64,000 bases of DNA, from the NCBI GenBank assembly GCA_019055375.1, contig JAHQIW010005156.1, positions 1-64,000 of the forward strand, in the 5' to 3' direction. The DNA comes from Parelaphostrongylus tenuis. Taxonomy: Eukaryota > Nematoda > Chromadorea > Rhabditida > Metastrongylidae. Positions 44,580-55,545 of this stretch are shown in pieces. Both the position numbers and the translations under genes were made by a program. The first letter of the stretch is position 1, and the number at the start of each line of letters is the position of its first letter. The notes beneath the pieces were generated by a model. The model made no database searches. It was not told the origin of the DNA and saw nothing but the letters and a program-made list of their open reading frames with translations.

Positions 44580-44960
44580 GAACCAACCTAGCTGAACGCC
44601 ACCAGCACAACGCCCCCACATGGCGATGGTTATCGCAGCCGCCGCCGCCACCGCCCATACGTCATCGGTCTGCGCACGTGACCGGCACGTGAACGCGGTC
44701 CGTGACCGGTCACGTGGCGGGGCGGGGTTTGGCCGCCAGCCAAGCGGGCCATTGGTCTCGTGCTGGCCACGCCCGACCGTTCGCATTGGCTATTGGCTAT
44801 CGTTGTGGTCGGTCGGGCGACGTGCCAGAGCATCCTGGGGTCTTTGTTCCTACGCATAGCATCGATTGGCGCGTAACGCGTTGCATTGGGGCGTACGTGT
44901 TGAACACCGCCGCCGCCTCCCTGACGGACGTTGGTATTTCACAGCTTCCCCCATGGACTA
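44580..44960. promoter_or_regulatory. GC-rich island with E-boxes and CCAAT motifs
   Basis: GC content rises sharply against the AT-rich surroundings and CpG is frequent. It holds three CACGTG E-boxes (44675-44680, 44686-44691, 44711-44716), a GGGGCGGGG box (44718-44726) and several ATTGG (inverted CCAAT) motifs between 44750 and 44890, plus ACGTCA. A pyrimidine-rich tract ending TTTTTCATTTTCAG at 45231 follows. It looks like a promoter, but I see no adjacent coding exon. Direction and target are unknown. Confidence 0.45.
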
Positions 44961-45344
44961 TCCCTTCCGCCCGTCTGTCCGTCCGCCGTTTCATTTTCAT
45001 AATTGCGAGGTCAGTATGACCAGCAATCGATCGATTTTTCCTCCGGGTGATCTACGGATCTTCTTGAATTTCGGTGACTGACGTCCCGGCCCGGTAGCTT
45101 TCCTCAGAGCCGTGCTATCTTGTCCTGGGAAAGGCCAAAAGTTCCCAGACTAGTCCCTTCTTCTTCTTTTCCTTCCCGCTCCTCTTCTCTTCTTTCTTCT
45201 TCTCTCTTCCTTTCCAATTTTTCATTTTCAGTTGCTTGTCGTTGATTTGTTCGTGTCCTTACAGTTTGTTGCTCTCGTCTCATGTTGCTTGCTATTTATT
45301 AGAAATATGATATAGAATTGTCGCGATTTCTCATGTTTTCCCTG

Positions 45345-45425
45345 CAGCCGCCGGTATCCGGTCGAGAAGCGCGGGTTCGAATCCCGTCTGAGGTCGAATT
45401 TTTGCTAACACTCAGTTCTCCTAGG
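45345..45425 (+). repeat. tRNA-like repeat (family C)
   Basis: GGGTTCGAATCCCGTCTGAGG with the TTTTTGCTAACACTCAGTTCTC tail. The A-box half is missing. Confidence 0.55.
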
Positions 45426-45444
45426 CGTTTCTTAAATATGTCCT

Positions 45445-45690
45445 TTTCCTTAGTTGAAACTTGCACGAGGTTGGTACTCGCTTTTCCTCGAAACTCGATG
45501 GTTAATGTTTCGGCGTCAGCTCCTTCGTCAGAGCCTTTTCAAGAGTTCTACGAGAGCGGTTACCAATCTAGTGTGACACAATTTTTGAATCTTTTGAGCT
45601 ATTTAAAATATGTTTTAATGTGGGGCGTGGGTCACTGACGAGGAGGGCAATGCCTCCGAAACATCGGTGTATGGCCCTGGAGTACCATCC
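45445..45690. mobile_element. Element with two opposed family II hammerhead-like motifs
   Basis: Minus motif (45499-45537): CUGACGA..GCC GAAAC AUUAACC. Plus motif (45629-45672): CUGACGA, perfect stem II GGAGG-GCAAUG-CCUCC, GAAAC. The left flank (AGTTGAAACTTGCACGAG) is shared with 34765-34800. Confidence 0.5.
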
Positions 45691-45827
45691 TCGCTGAGGC
45701 TTTAAACATTTTTTGGAATTGTTTTACTATGGTTGGAAAGAGTGTTTTGGGACACTATGATAAGCATGAGATAACTCCATGCGTATCATAGGATTAACAC
45801 AGTTTCTTATGTGGAATTCTCCACTGA

Positions 45828-46430
45828 ATGCCTAGATCTTATTCATTTTTATTTTCACTTTGTTGCAAGCCTCCGCCATATCCAAAGATACAATCGAAGC
45901 GTGTGTTTCTATTGAATCATTATTGGAGAAAGGGTCTGTCACAGCGAGGTTCAGTCGATGAAATCAACGAAGTTGAAGGGGAAGGGTTAACAAGGAAATC
46001 TGCTGCTGGGACCTGGTTTCCAAGCCGTCTCAATGCTAGAGATCTTGACCTCGAAGAGAAGCCTCGTTCAGGACGTCGAACAAAGTTGAACAACGAAGAT
46101 CAGGTTATTGCAGTCTTAGAAGATGAACCATCGTCGTCAAGCGCTCGCGAAATGGCAACCGCACGTGATGTTTCTTATACAACACTGTGCCAACTCATCA
46201 TCTCCATCAGCTCAACGTTGCTCAAAGGAAGCCACGACAACATCCGCACGAACTCACTTAAGCGGAAGACGAAGGGTCACCGATGTGAATCGTTCGATAA
46301 GATTGAAGAAGCATGTCAAGAGTTCTTTGATTTGATGCCGAAGGGGCCGACCTCGACCAGATCCGAAACTTGGCGGACCGATGACAGAAAGTCGTAGAAC
46401 ACGATGGCCTTTATTTTGAGAACTAGTTAT
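45828..46430 (+). pseudogene. Mariner transposase, HTH domain joined to C-terminus (catalytic core deleted)
   Basis: An open frame of 189 codons (45828-46397). Residues about 40-105 match the mariner/SETMAR-type N-terminal DNA-binding region (RGSVDEINEVEGEG, then DLDLEEKPRSGRRTKL and an EDEPSSSSAREMA helix). After a junction near 46215-46240 the frame continues into the transposase C-terminus (KTKGHRCESFDKIEEACQEF). The whole DD(34)D catalytic region is missing. Near 46350 the original frame shifts, and the true C-terminus continues in another frame to about 46425. No terminal repeats found. Confidence 0.75.
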
Positions 46431-46449
46431 TCTTCTATAACTGAGAGAA

Positions 46450-46640
46450 TTGAGTGGTGAGCAAAAACACAGCCCTAGGCCGGAATCGAACTCGTGTTTC
46501 ATCCTATCCGGGGACGCGTGCTCTACCACTACACCACTGAGGCACATTTGCCCCAACCACTCATTTCTTCAGTATCTAAGAACGTATCTAGTACGCGGAT
46601 TCGATTCCCACCTGAGGCCGTGTTTTTGCTTTCAGTTCTC
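46450..46640. repeat. tRNA-like repeats (family C), inverted pair
   Basis: A minus copy (46470-46545; GCCTCAGTGGTGTAGTGGTAG head, GAGTTCGATTCCGGCCTAGG) is followed by a partial plus copy (GGATTCGATTCCCACCTGAGGC at 46598-46619). Same flanks (GAGAATTGAGTGGTGAGCAA) as at 22140 and 22550. Confidence 0.65.
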
Positions 46641-46649
46641 TTGGTTATA

Positions 46650-49600
46650 CAAGAATAACTTCATAACACTGCGAAAAAGCAGTAGAAATACTATAATTAC
46701 TAAGTTATTCTTGTTTTAGTTTGGAATTCGCGAATTACAAGTATCCCAGAACTTTCTTTACAACTTCATATTGAACTACATGCATTCGTTCGATTGTCCG
46801 TCCGAAACGCAAACTGAACACCGTTGTTCTTCTCCTCAAAAGTCCCCCCACTTCTGTTGGGTTTCTTTCGCTTTTCTCTTGATCACGACGTTTTCGGCAT
46901 GTGTTCATGTATTAGATCCCTATTTTTGTTGTTACTATTGGCTGTCATTGGATGCTAATTAGAGAAAATAAAGCGATTTTTTTCCTACTATTTTTGCCTT
47001 CGTTTTCTTCCGTAGAACACGCGCGCGTTGATTCAGTGGCTTTTTTCGTGATAAGCAGTTCCGATACTGGTCATGATAGTATTTTTTGTACACTAGTAAT
47101 GCCCTAGAACAGCACAATAATGCAGAACCTTACAATGGCTAATTCTGACTTATCAGCTGGTGTAGAGGAACTCTCTTGAACCTATTGTTGCAAACTCGAC
47201 GGGTTTCTCGCCTTTCTCAGAGCTTGATAGGGTGAAACTAGTATGCAGTCTAGTCAGTCAGACACCTCTCATAACTCGGGAGACTGTGTAAGGACGAAAT
47301 TTCTGGGTCGCATAGTAAAAAGCTTCATTCTAGAACACTCACCGTTAGGTGTTGTTTCAATCGGTCAATGGAGACCAGCCGCTTAGAGCTAGTGCAATTA
47401 TAAGGCTATGCCTCATTTTAGTTTATTTTCTTCTGAAATATTCATATCTCAACTTTGGAAGAGCTTATCTGGAAAAAAGCCACTGATTTGTTCTAACTCT
47501 GCCGTGGTTAATAGATAGATGGTCGGTCTTGAGAGTCGACACGTTGACTCACTCGAATCTCCATTGAGCAGGTAGGGTGTCAAGTTTTGTGCCGGATCCT
47601 GAAACTAGACCAAAAATTACATGCATTTTTGAAAGCTTTCGTGGATTCGGCCAGTTGCACTTCGATGGGTCGTCGATTGATTGATAGCTTTAGATGGAGC
47701 TCTCTAGCATCTACAGCTTCACCTTTCAAGCCGCCCACGCTCCATTCTATCTGTTCTCTTCAAGTTCGTTTACCTTCAACTCCTTCGACTTCTTGGACTC
47801 TGCCCAGGAAATGTTGCGAATTTCTCTTAATGACCTCGAGTGCAGGTCTATCTTTGCCTTCTTTCTAACCTCAAACGAGCTCTGTAGGGACGCTCATAGG
47901 TTTTGCTAAATGATTCACTTGCTCTTTTGAAGCGAACGCGTACTTGCTGCCCTATGAACGACGCGGAAACTCTAACCCTCTGGGGACGGAAGTTGGTCGG
48001 TCGCGTAACTCGGAAGAGGCGCGCGATATTTGTTATTCATTTAGAATGTTCTCTCCGTTTGGAAAGTATGACCTTAGGTTTATTTGCATTACTCTGATGT
48101 TCCACGATCTCTACAAGGTCATGTGTTTTTCGTGCATATATAACTTTTCTGGGCGATAAAAACTCTGAGTGCGAAGCGTTAACTTTTTTACGTTCTTATA
48201 GCATTCATAATAACCTTTCCTCTAACCGCATACAGCATCGAAATTCTTGAGATTCGGGCTATCAAATGGCTAGTAAGAGCTTGGCGAAGAGCCATATGCA
48301 AGCCCAGCCGACTAAGCAAAGCAAACTGAGTGTGAAATTTAATTTCATCGCCATTGCTACACGTAATTCAAGACTTTTTCAAAAAAGTAAACATATTATT
48401 GAAATCAGAGGGAGTTAAGCTTTCGAATGATTACCAAGTGTCTTAGATAAAAGTTTTATCTAAAGGGAAAGTTCAGAGAGAAAGGCTTTCAAAAGATCGT
48501 GTACCTCAGCTGGTACACATCCCTGAGGGCTTGAATAAAGAGCAGTACTTGAGATCTTTTTCCATTTCACTTCTTATCCAACATGCCGAGGTTTATTGAT
48601 AGTTGAGCTTTCAAATTTTCGAAATAAAAGCTTGGCAACTACGCATTCGTGCCCAAATGGTACCAATTAATCATTCCACTCAGGTCAACTGTTAGATGAG
48701 GTGTGAAGTCTCCAAGCAGTTGTTAGATATTCATTGAAAATATGTGTTTTTGCTGTATGCCACCTTTACAGACAAATGTTTCTAGGATGGTTTGCCGCCG
48801 AAACACAATATTGGATGGCAGCCGGCGCTTGTAGCACAATGGTTAGTGTAGCTACGCATGTGGTATTTGGTTGGGTCACGCGCATGCACTCACGTAACCT
48901 TTCATGAGTCTGGGATCGTTGATGGATACGAGACTTGTCCGACAGGATAAGAGCAGTTACTTGATCGTGAGGTCTTCCTTCATTCATATTTTTCACGACA
49001 GATATATCCTTCTTCTACCCAGTGCTAGTAGATCAATAGCAGTCTTATATAAAGGGTATCGCTGAGCGAGGCTTTTCATTTGAACGCTATCCCGCTTCAC
49101 TGGATTTGACCTGTTGCATCAACGACCTACTGTGGACAATCGTCTATCATTAAAGCAATTTCGAAAAAGGTGAGTGCGAGGAAAGGTTAACCAAATAAAA
49201 GTCTTACGGTAACATCGTCTAGCCTCAAAATGCGTGATGGAGCTTATGTTCCAGAACCACCTCTGTTGTTCTTCCGCCATTTCTCACTATATCCAGCTGA
49301 CCCGTAGTTTCATCTTCGACATGTCCTTTATCTACGATATACTTAGCTTTCAAAGATTGAGTAGTTCTCAAAAGTTTCCACTGGACATCGGTTGTGCATC
49401 GCATGAATATTTACATATGCGTTTATCACATTGGCAGTGACTGAATGAAATACCCTACTGTGGTGCGAGAAAACGGACCGGATGCTAGTCGTATCTGACT
49501 ATTTTTCTCGAACCTTTGTCTTGCCGCTTCACTTTTTTTATTACCTTTTTTGTCATCAGTCGAATACACGAAATGACGAGCGTCAGCCGAGAAAAGCAAA

Positions 49601-49810
49601 TTTGCATCTAACATTTTTCAAGACATTCTGGACAGGTGTTATTCGTGTGGTTTGAACATGAGAACGTGTATATCACATCTGCTACGTTTCTGCCTTAAGT
49701 TTATAAACTTTAAAGTCATTATTGTAGCAGTAAGGTGACATTGAAGAGACGAGCACGGTGACAACTCTTATAACTAGTTTTTCGCACCATCCATGATCAC
49801 CATACCTATT
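46650..49810. other. No supported gene; scattered repeat debris
   Basis: R1 fragments around 48200-48490, a tRNA-like piece near 48825-48900 (GCTTGTAGCACAATGGTTAG), and weak open frames at 47587-47909 and 48766-48996. None could be assigned. Confidence 0.35.
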
Positions 49811-49812
49811 AT

Positions 49813-49842
49813 TAGGTTGGTGCAAAAGTAATTGCGGTTCCA
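49813..49842 (+). repeat. Solo cecropia-mariner terminal inverted repeat
   Basis: TTAGGTTGGTGCAAAAGTAATTGCGGTT is a perfect-looking left end of a cecropia-type mariner. No transposase or partner end is visible in the next kilobases. Confidence 0.75.
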
Positions 49843-50654
49843 ACGTTTTGGATTAAGACACATTCCAATCTCAAACGTCAGAGTTCAGCAATGCACAGAC
49901 CGCAAATTTTTGTACAGACCTAATATATCACTTTATCTGATCTCTATCACGGTTTTTTCCACTGTGGAGTTCCCAGTACTTCTAGCAGTGAATTCGTTCT
50001 CTCGTGTACATCGCTTCATTGAGGATTTGTCTTCTAAATGAACGTCATGAAACACTGGTTAAGCACATCTCCTTGCTGTCTCAGTCATGGATAGCCAACT
50101 GGAGCTTTCCGTAGGGTATTCGTTATGAATTGCGGGAAAGATGGGGCAAAGTTGCACCCAACTTTTTCAATCATTCGCATGTCCGCGTAACTTTACGGTC
50201 TGCAAATGCTGTAACTTGTCTCTGTCCCTCTTGTGGTAATTACTGAATCAATTCAGAGGAAAATATTTATTGCAGTGCTTGTTTCTAGTTGATACTTTCT
50301 TGACGTGTATTATGCAAATTTGGCATTGCAACATTTGCATAACTTCCTATAACGGCCAACATAACGTGTCTTTTTCTGTTATCGTTGACTGTGAACTTAA
50401 TCATGCTGCGCTGAGTTCGTTTGCAACAACATCGAATAGCAAGCGGTCTCAAAGTCACGCGTATGCACTTCTGGAACACTACATCATTGGATACTTGATG
50501 TGATTTATGTCTTTCCGGTGAAATGTGTTGGCGTAATATAATTAGCCTTCCAAAAAGTTGCGTGCACTTTTCGACCATTGCGTTTTTTCTGCGTCTTTAA
50601 TTTCTAATTTCTGTGAAGTAGTTCGACCGTCGATAAATGGAAGTGATCTTACAC

Positions 50655-50965
50655 CTTTACTTCGACTGCTTTATCAAGACCACGCTCAATTTTCAATAGA
50701 TCCTTTCGTTATTATAGGAGCCAACTTGTCATGTGGTCTGGTAGGTGTTAGGTGAAAATCTCACTTGACATAGTGCAAAACGTTCGTCTTCGATAACTCT
50801 CTGTAGGGAGAGTTGGGCTCCCGAGAGAATTGACTATAGAAAGATCGGAAGACGACGGGTTCTGCCCGACTGACGAGTCTGTAGGGACGAAACACGTGTA
50901 TCGGGCTGTGTACAAGAGCCCCTACCAGATCACATGACAAGTTTGCTCAAATAACAATGAAAAGT
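50655..50965 (+). mobile_element. Retrozyme-like hammerhead element
   Basis: Left end CGACTGCTTTATCAAGACCACGC, then AGGAGCCAACTTGTCATGTGG. The left hammerhead is deleted (junction at about 50745). The interior (GTTAGGTGAAAATCTCACTTG..CGATAACTCTCT) and the right hammerhead are intact, ending GCTCAAATAACAATGAAA. Confidence 0.72.
50864..50906 (+). ncRNA. Type I hammerhead ribozyme (intact core)
   Basis: GCCCGA / CUGACGA / GUCU-GUAG-GGAC / GAAA / CACGUGUA / UCGGGC. Predicted cleavage is after 50900. The distal stem GGGUUCU/AGAGCCC pairs across an 8-nt internal loop. Confidence 0.86.
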
Positions 50966-51826
50966 GATCTTACAGTTTTGAAAACCTGTGTTCTGACTTG
51001 ATTTGCGAACAAGAAGGTGGTCATGCAAAAGCACCATTGCAATTCAGATAGTACGGTTAGAGACGTGGTAGCCGCCTAAGTGTTTATCATCTCAAATTAG
51101 AGACCAGTGTGTATCTGGACCTCTTCGGCGGTTATGTTTTTCTCTTTACATTCGATATGACTTAAGTTGTGGTAGAGGGAACAGGTCAAAATGAATGACT
51201 TCGTAACCGACTGCAATTTAGTAACAGTAGTATAGCTTGATTATGGGACGGCTTTTTTTCTCATTGAACCCAAGAAATGGTGAGGAACAATGGTGCAATT
51301 CATCTAACTAGTAGAGCACGCGTAAGAAAGCGTTTGGATTAAAGAGATGAACACGGAATTTCGGGCCCAGCCGAGGCTACTTTGAGAGAAATAGCCCTGC
51401 GGACATCCATACTGCTCTTCTATACAATTCGACATTCTGCTTCCCCATTTGATTCTCAAAACGCATATACGAAGTTGTCTTGAAAGTTGGAGCACTGTTC
51501 AGGCCCTGTGTAATGGCACAATGGTGCTTTGTTGACGGAGTTTTCTTCCGATCTATATGGTGTTTTAGTCTTTGCCCTCTAGTTGAGCTTTTTGAGTATA
51601 GCCCCTAGTTTGTTGGTCCTCCTCGTAACGATTCCGAAGATAGTATGAATTTGAGGTGACTTTCAAGAAATTTCTATTTGAATGCATTGTTTATTCGGTA
51701 AGCCAACATGAGGTTATCAAAAAACAAGATTCATTAATCCGGTAGTGATTGATGTTCCGACGGCTATGCCTTCTTCCTAGCTTAGAATAATGAAATTGGC
51801 ACGCAACATGGTTCGACTAAATGTGA

Positions 51827-52270
51827 GGTCGTTCCATAAGTTTTGGCACCAGAGCAACAAACACCGAATTTGTTGACGAGAAGTAATTAAAATGCGTGAT
51901 TATGGTATCGTTCAATTGTGCATTTTTTTGCGAACATTTTTGGTATACAACTACCTATTCTTGCCTCATAATGGAGCTACTATGGAAAGAAATTCGCTTG
52001 TTGCTCATGCACGAATAACCCGTAGGGGAAAGAGCTGGTGACGCGGCGCGCAAGATCAGTGCGTCAAATCACATTGGAGAGAGAGTTGTCTTGATGAGTT
52101 CTACGAAGCTCTCCTTGTTCATTCGCACCTTGGACCATCTCGAGACCAGGACTGTTGTTGACCCTATCACGCCCGCCGTTTCTAGGACGCGGCGTCGCGC
52201 AGGTCGCTGCGCGGCATTTGGCGCGATCAACCTTGAGATGGAGCACGTTGTTTTCACAGTATTGTAGTGT
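51827..52270 (+). pseudogene. Mariner-like element, 5' fragment
   Basis: AGGTCGTTCCATAAGTTTTGG (51829-51849) looks like a mariner TIR. At 51971 a frame begins MELLWKEIRLLLMHE, then GERAGDAARKI, matching the mariner N-terminal helix-turn-helix. It then decays in a GC-richer stretch to about 52270. The catalytic domain and right end are absent. Confidence 0.55.
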
Positions 52271-52909
52271 TATGGATTTAGACTTTTTATCATATTAAAG
52301 AGGATTTTTTCATCAGTAAGAGACTTGATATGGAGCTCGTGAAATATCATGGAGTGATGGCTAAGTTTGTTGAACTGTTTGTTTACTGATGTCATTAATT
52401 CTTGCGATTGAATTATACCTAAATCTACAGGTTAGTGCCCCCTCCCTCTCCCCGTCCCCTTGTTGGAGATCCATTAACCAGGAGTTCTACATGTGTACAT
52501 TTGTCTTGTTTTTAAGTACTAAACTTTATTAGCGTAAATGATTCGCTTTCGATGCATTATCTCTTTGCAACTCTACACTAGCAACTCTCACTGCAATTTC
52601 TTGATTCCACTCGACACTAGTGTGTACCAGCGTGTTTTTAAATTTTATTAAATGTTTTTGACGGCGTACTATCAGTAGTATTCTTTATGTTCTCTCAATT
52701 TATTCGATTTTCAGACTTGAAGAGATTTTTTTCTGACATGAGCTCCGTCGAAGGACGTGGCTAGTATCAGGTTTTATCTCGGTGAGTATCAGCCTATGAA
52801 AGGTGACTCTAACCTTTTCCTAAGTTTCGAAACATACTTGTATCACCCTCGTTCTTAGCATAGTAAAACAATGAAGTCGGAAAACTTATACAGGCGCGGT
52901 TCGCTTGAT

Positions 52910-53080
52910 CAATGTATATGCATGTGTATATACATGCATACATGTATGCATATAATGCATTTACATGTATACATGCATGTACATATGTAGATACATCTGT
53001 ATATATATATATATATGCACATATATGTATATACACATACATGCGTGTATGTGTGTCTGTGCACATGTATACGTACAACA
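52910..53080. repeat. ATGT/ATAC minisatellite
   Basis: Irregular ACATGTATACATGC-like units with an internal (TA)n. Confidence 0.92.
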
Positions 53081-53234
53081 TATCTACAACTTTTTATTTG
53101 GTACAACCCGTTTGTACAACGTTTTATTGCGCGGATCCCATTTAGGGAATCGATTCGTATCTTCGCAGTCATAATCTCAATTTGTCCTCGAATATTTCTC
53201 TTGTCACTTTGACTGCTGCTGTTTTCTCTGGTTT

Positions 53235-53425
53235 GTTAATCCTTTGACTTCCGGGGACCAACTCCGACTGCGACACACAACATCTCGTCTGCAATGTAGG
53301 ATTCAGATTATTCCTAGTGGTGTCGTCGGAGCTTCCACATCATCGCGCACGCGACGGGTGAGCAGTTGCAGTGGCCAGTAGTGCCCGTGGCTGTCGTCCA
53401 TTGGAAAGAAGGTTGCGGTTCGATT
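53235..53425 (+). repeat. dispersed repeat D, copy 2
   Basis: Collinear with 128-310: CTTCCGGGGACC, GTGTCGTCGGAGCTTCCAC, ATCGCGCACGCG, TTGGAAAGAAGGT. Confidence 0.6.
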
Positions 53426-53719
53426 CACCACCCAGCGCTTCATTGTAGTTTTTGGGACAGGTTCCGCTGTACTGATCGCACCCACTTTTGTAGTTTCCTT
53501 CTGAAAAGTCATACACTTTATGTTTTCGAACTCGACTTTTACAACATGGTCGAGAGGAATGCGAAAAAAAAGTTGGATATTTGTTGTTAGCCCATGGATC
53601 TACGTTTCGACTCAAAAGTAGTGAATTGTTTGATATCTGGGCGTTTTTTTTTTCTGCTGTAGTAATTACGTCATAGAAGATCCTTCTGTATCAATCAGCT
53701 TCAAGAAATCTGATGTGAA

Positions 53720-53840
53720 GCGTTGTGGGAGAATCGAACCATTAACTATCCCGATGGTCTGCATCAGTAATGAATCGCGTGTCCCCGCGCCAGCGAGGCA
53801 GGGATACCGCCGTGATCCTGTCGTACCTAAAGTGTTAAGT
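53720..53840 (-). repeat. tRNA-like repeat (family F), copy 1
   Basis: Shares AATCGAACCATTAAC..CCGATGGTCTGC and the 3' part GTACCTAAAGTGTT with 58115-58260. B-box-like GGTTCGATTC on the minus strand. Confidence 0.5.
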
Positions 53841-54581
53841 CCTTTGATGGGTTGCTCGGTTTTTGCGGCCTAGTCCACCTGTCCTTCAGTCAAATCGTTT
53901 TCGGCGTTTAGTAGGCACCTTAGCTTAGGGTCGGTTCTCTTTTCTGTGATCTAAGAACCTTTGAGTTTTCCTGAATTGTTGTGACCAATTCCTTTCAAAG
54001 GTGCGTTGTCATGTAGAGCTCAAGGATGTACAGAGTCATCACAGTTGCAGGTCGGTTACTATGGTGCAGTGGAATTTGGAAAATTTACTTATAGTTTAGA
54101 TTCTAAACGGCTGTATCGGATTCCTCAGCCAGGGTTATTTTACCAGTATATAAATTTCATTCCTTATTTGTTTGCCAATGTCAGCGATTGGTAAACCAGC
54201 GATAGTTATGTTGTGCATCATAAGCATGATACTGGTCTGACTCCGGATTCGTGCTCACCAGGTCCTCTCATTTCTCGGTGAATACGAAATTGGAGACTGA
54301 CTGTCTGGGATGAGTGCTCACTCTCCAATCTATATGTTGTTGCGTACAGGGATTTCTGGGAATTCGAGGGAGAATCGACTTGATTAAATTGTATTCATGA
54401 CGATGACGAAGGTGCTCGAGCAGCAAGCGGATCCGTGAACAAGAAGTTTAAATACTCCTATAGATGATTGATGCGAGGAAGTAATTTGAGCGCAGTATTT
54501 GCTGGCACAGTAAATGTGAAGACTGATGATGTTAAGATGACTGCTGGCAGCATGATTTAAACCTTTCGTGAGGTTCGTTAT

Positions 54582-54643
54582 GGCACCTTGTAAAGTGTTA
54601 GACTACGCGTTTCGTCCTATGAGTTGATCAGTAACACGGTGCC
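54582..54643 (-). ncRNA. Hammerhead ribozyme, decayed core but paired stem I
   Basis: The minus strand has distal stem GGCACC/GGUGCC and proximal stem GUGUUA/UAACAC, both fully paired. The core reads CUGAUCA (G8 changed) and stem II (ACUCAUAGGAC) is weak. GAAA and a GUC site remain. Presumed inactive. Confidence 0.5.
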
Positions 54644-54859
54644 TTTCGGTTCAGTCAGTTCCTTGAAAGAGATATAACCCATGCATATGAAAGAATCGAC
54701 ACCGAAGATGTCACAGTGGGCGCGCATAGTGAAGAAATCACATCACAGTGCAGAGAAAACAAATCACTGCATGTCCAGTGACAAGATCACCCGACATCGT
54801 AGTAATGAACAGTTGATTGCTCATGGCTTCTAAAATAAATAATACTATTATATTCGGCG

Positions 54860-55325
54860 GTTTTTTTGAGATCTCGCTCAAAACAATATAATCTGACAAC
54901 TATTTTGAGCCTTCATTACTCATGAAATTGGGAGACTAAAAACATATCTAGCACTCTATAAGTGCCATAACGGACCTCATGAAAAGCTCAAAATATATTA
55001 TCAGATTATGTTTTTTGATCGAATCTCAAAAACGCCATGTAAGTTTATCAAACGCGAGCAGTGACGTCGATCCGATTGTCTTTTTAATTTACGGCCAAGT
55101 CAAGGTCGTAATTTGTTCGTCGCCAGTTCCCTTTATATGTGAGTGTCTCTCCTACAAGGGATAGGTTGAAATGAAAGGCACCGTGCAAGTGATGGAGCTG
55201 AAACCCGAAAACACGTGTCTAGGAACTCTATAAAAGCCATAACAGGACTCATGAAAGGCTCAAATATGCCTTAGGACGTACTAATTTTGAGCGGGGTCTT
55301 GAAATAGTCCTTGAAAGTGTTGACG
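54860..55325. mobile_element. Retrozyme-like element, divergent and decayed
   Basis: Ends GAGATCTCGCTCAAAAC (left) and TTTTGAGCGGGGTCTTGAAA (right) are inverted. GAGCCTTCATTACTCATGA and CTCATGAAAGGCTC mirror each other. A degraded hammerhead at 55183-55225 keeps GAAAACACGTGTC but reads GUGAUGG for the core box. Confidence 0.5.
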
Positions 55326-55545
55326 TTAAATAATGATTAATTTGTCATCGATCTTTCGAGCTCCCACTCGTTATTCTTCATTGGGTGCGTTTGACAATCT
55401 GTAATGTAATGCTGCTGTCATCTTGACAGCAATAGAAGACTACATTTTTTACCACTTTTTTCCAAAAAATTTGTGAGTCGAAAATTAGTCACACCTCCTA
55501 CTGTCGGTAATGTCGGATCCTTTGCACTTTCAAATATTTTGAGGT

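Noticed and set aside
45828..46397. A functional SETMAR-like host gene
   Set aside because: There is no SET domain and the catalytic region is deleted; the C-terminal frame is shifted. Treated as a transposon relic.
47587..47909. Ser/Pro/Phe-rich frames on the plus strand, charged frame on the minus strand
   Set aside because: The minus frame (EGKDRPALEVIKRNSQHFLG) looks protein-like but is broken by stops and has no partner; too weak to annotate.
49813..49842. Human DNA contamination because of the MADE1-like end
   Set aside because: The flanks are worm-like, and a decayed full-length element of the same mariner type lies at 39887-41053.
52809..53212. Several overlapping open frames on both strands
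   Set aside because: All run through a TA/ATGT minisatellite and encode Tyr/Ile/His/Cys-rich low-complexity sequence.
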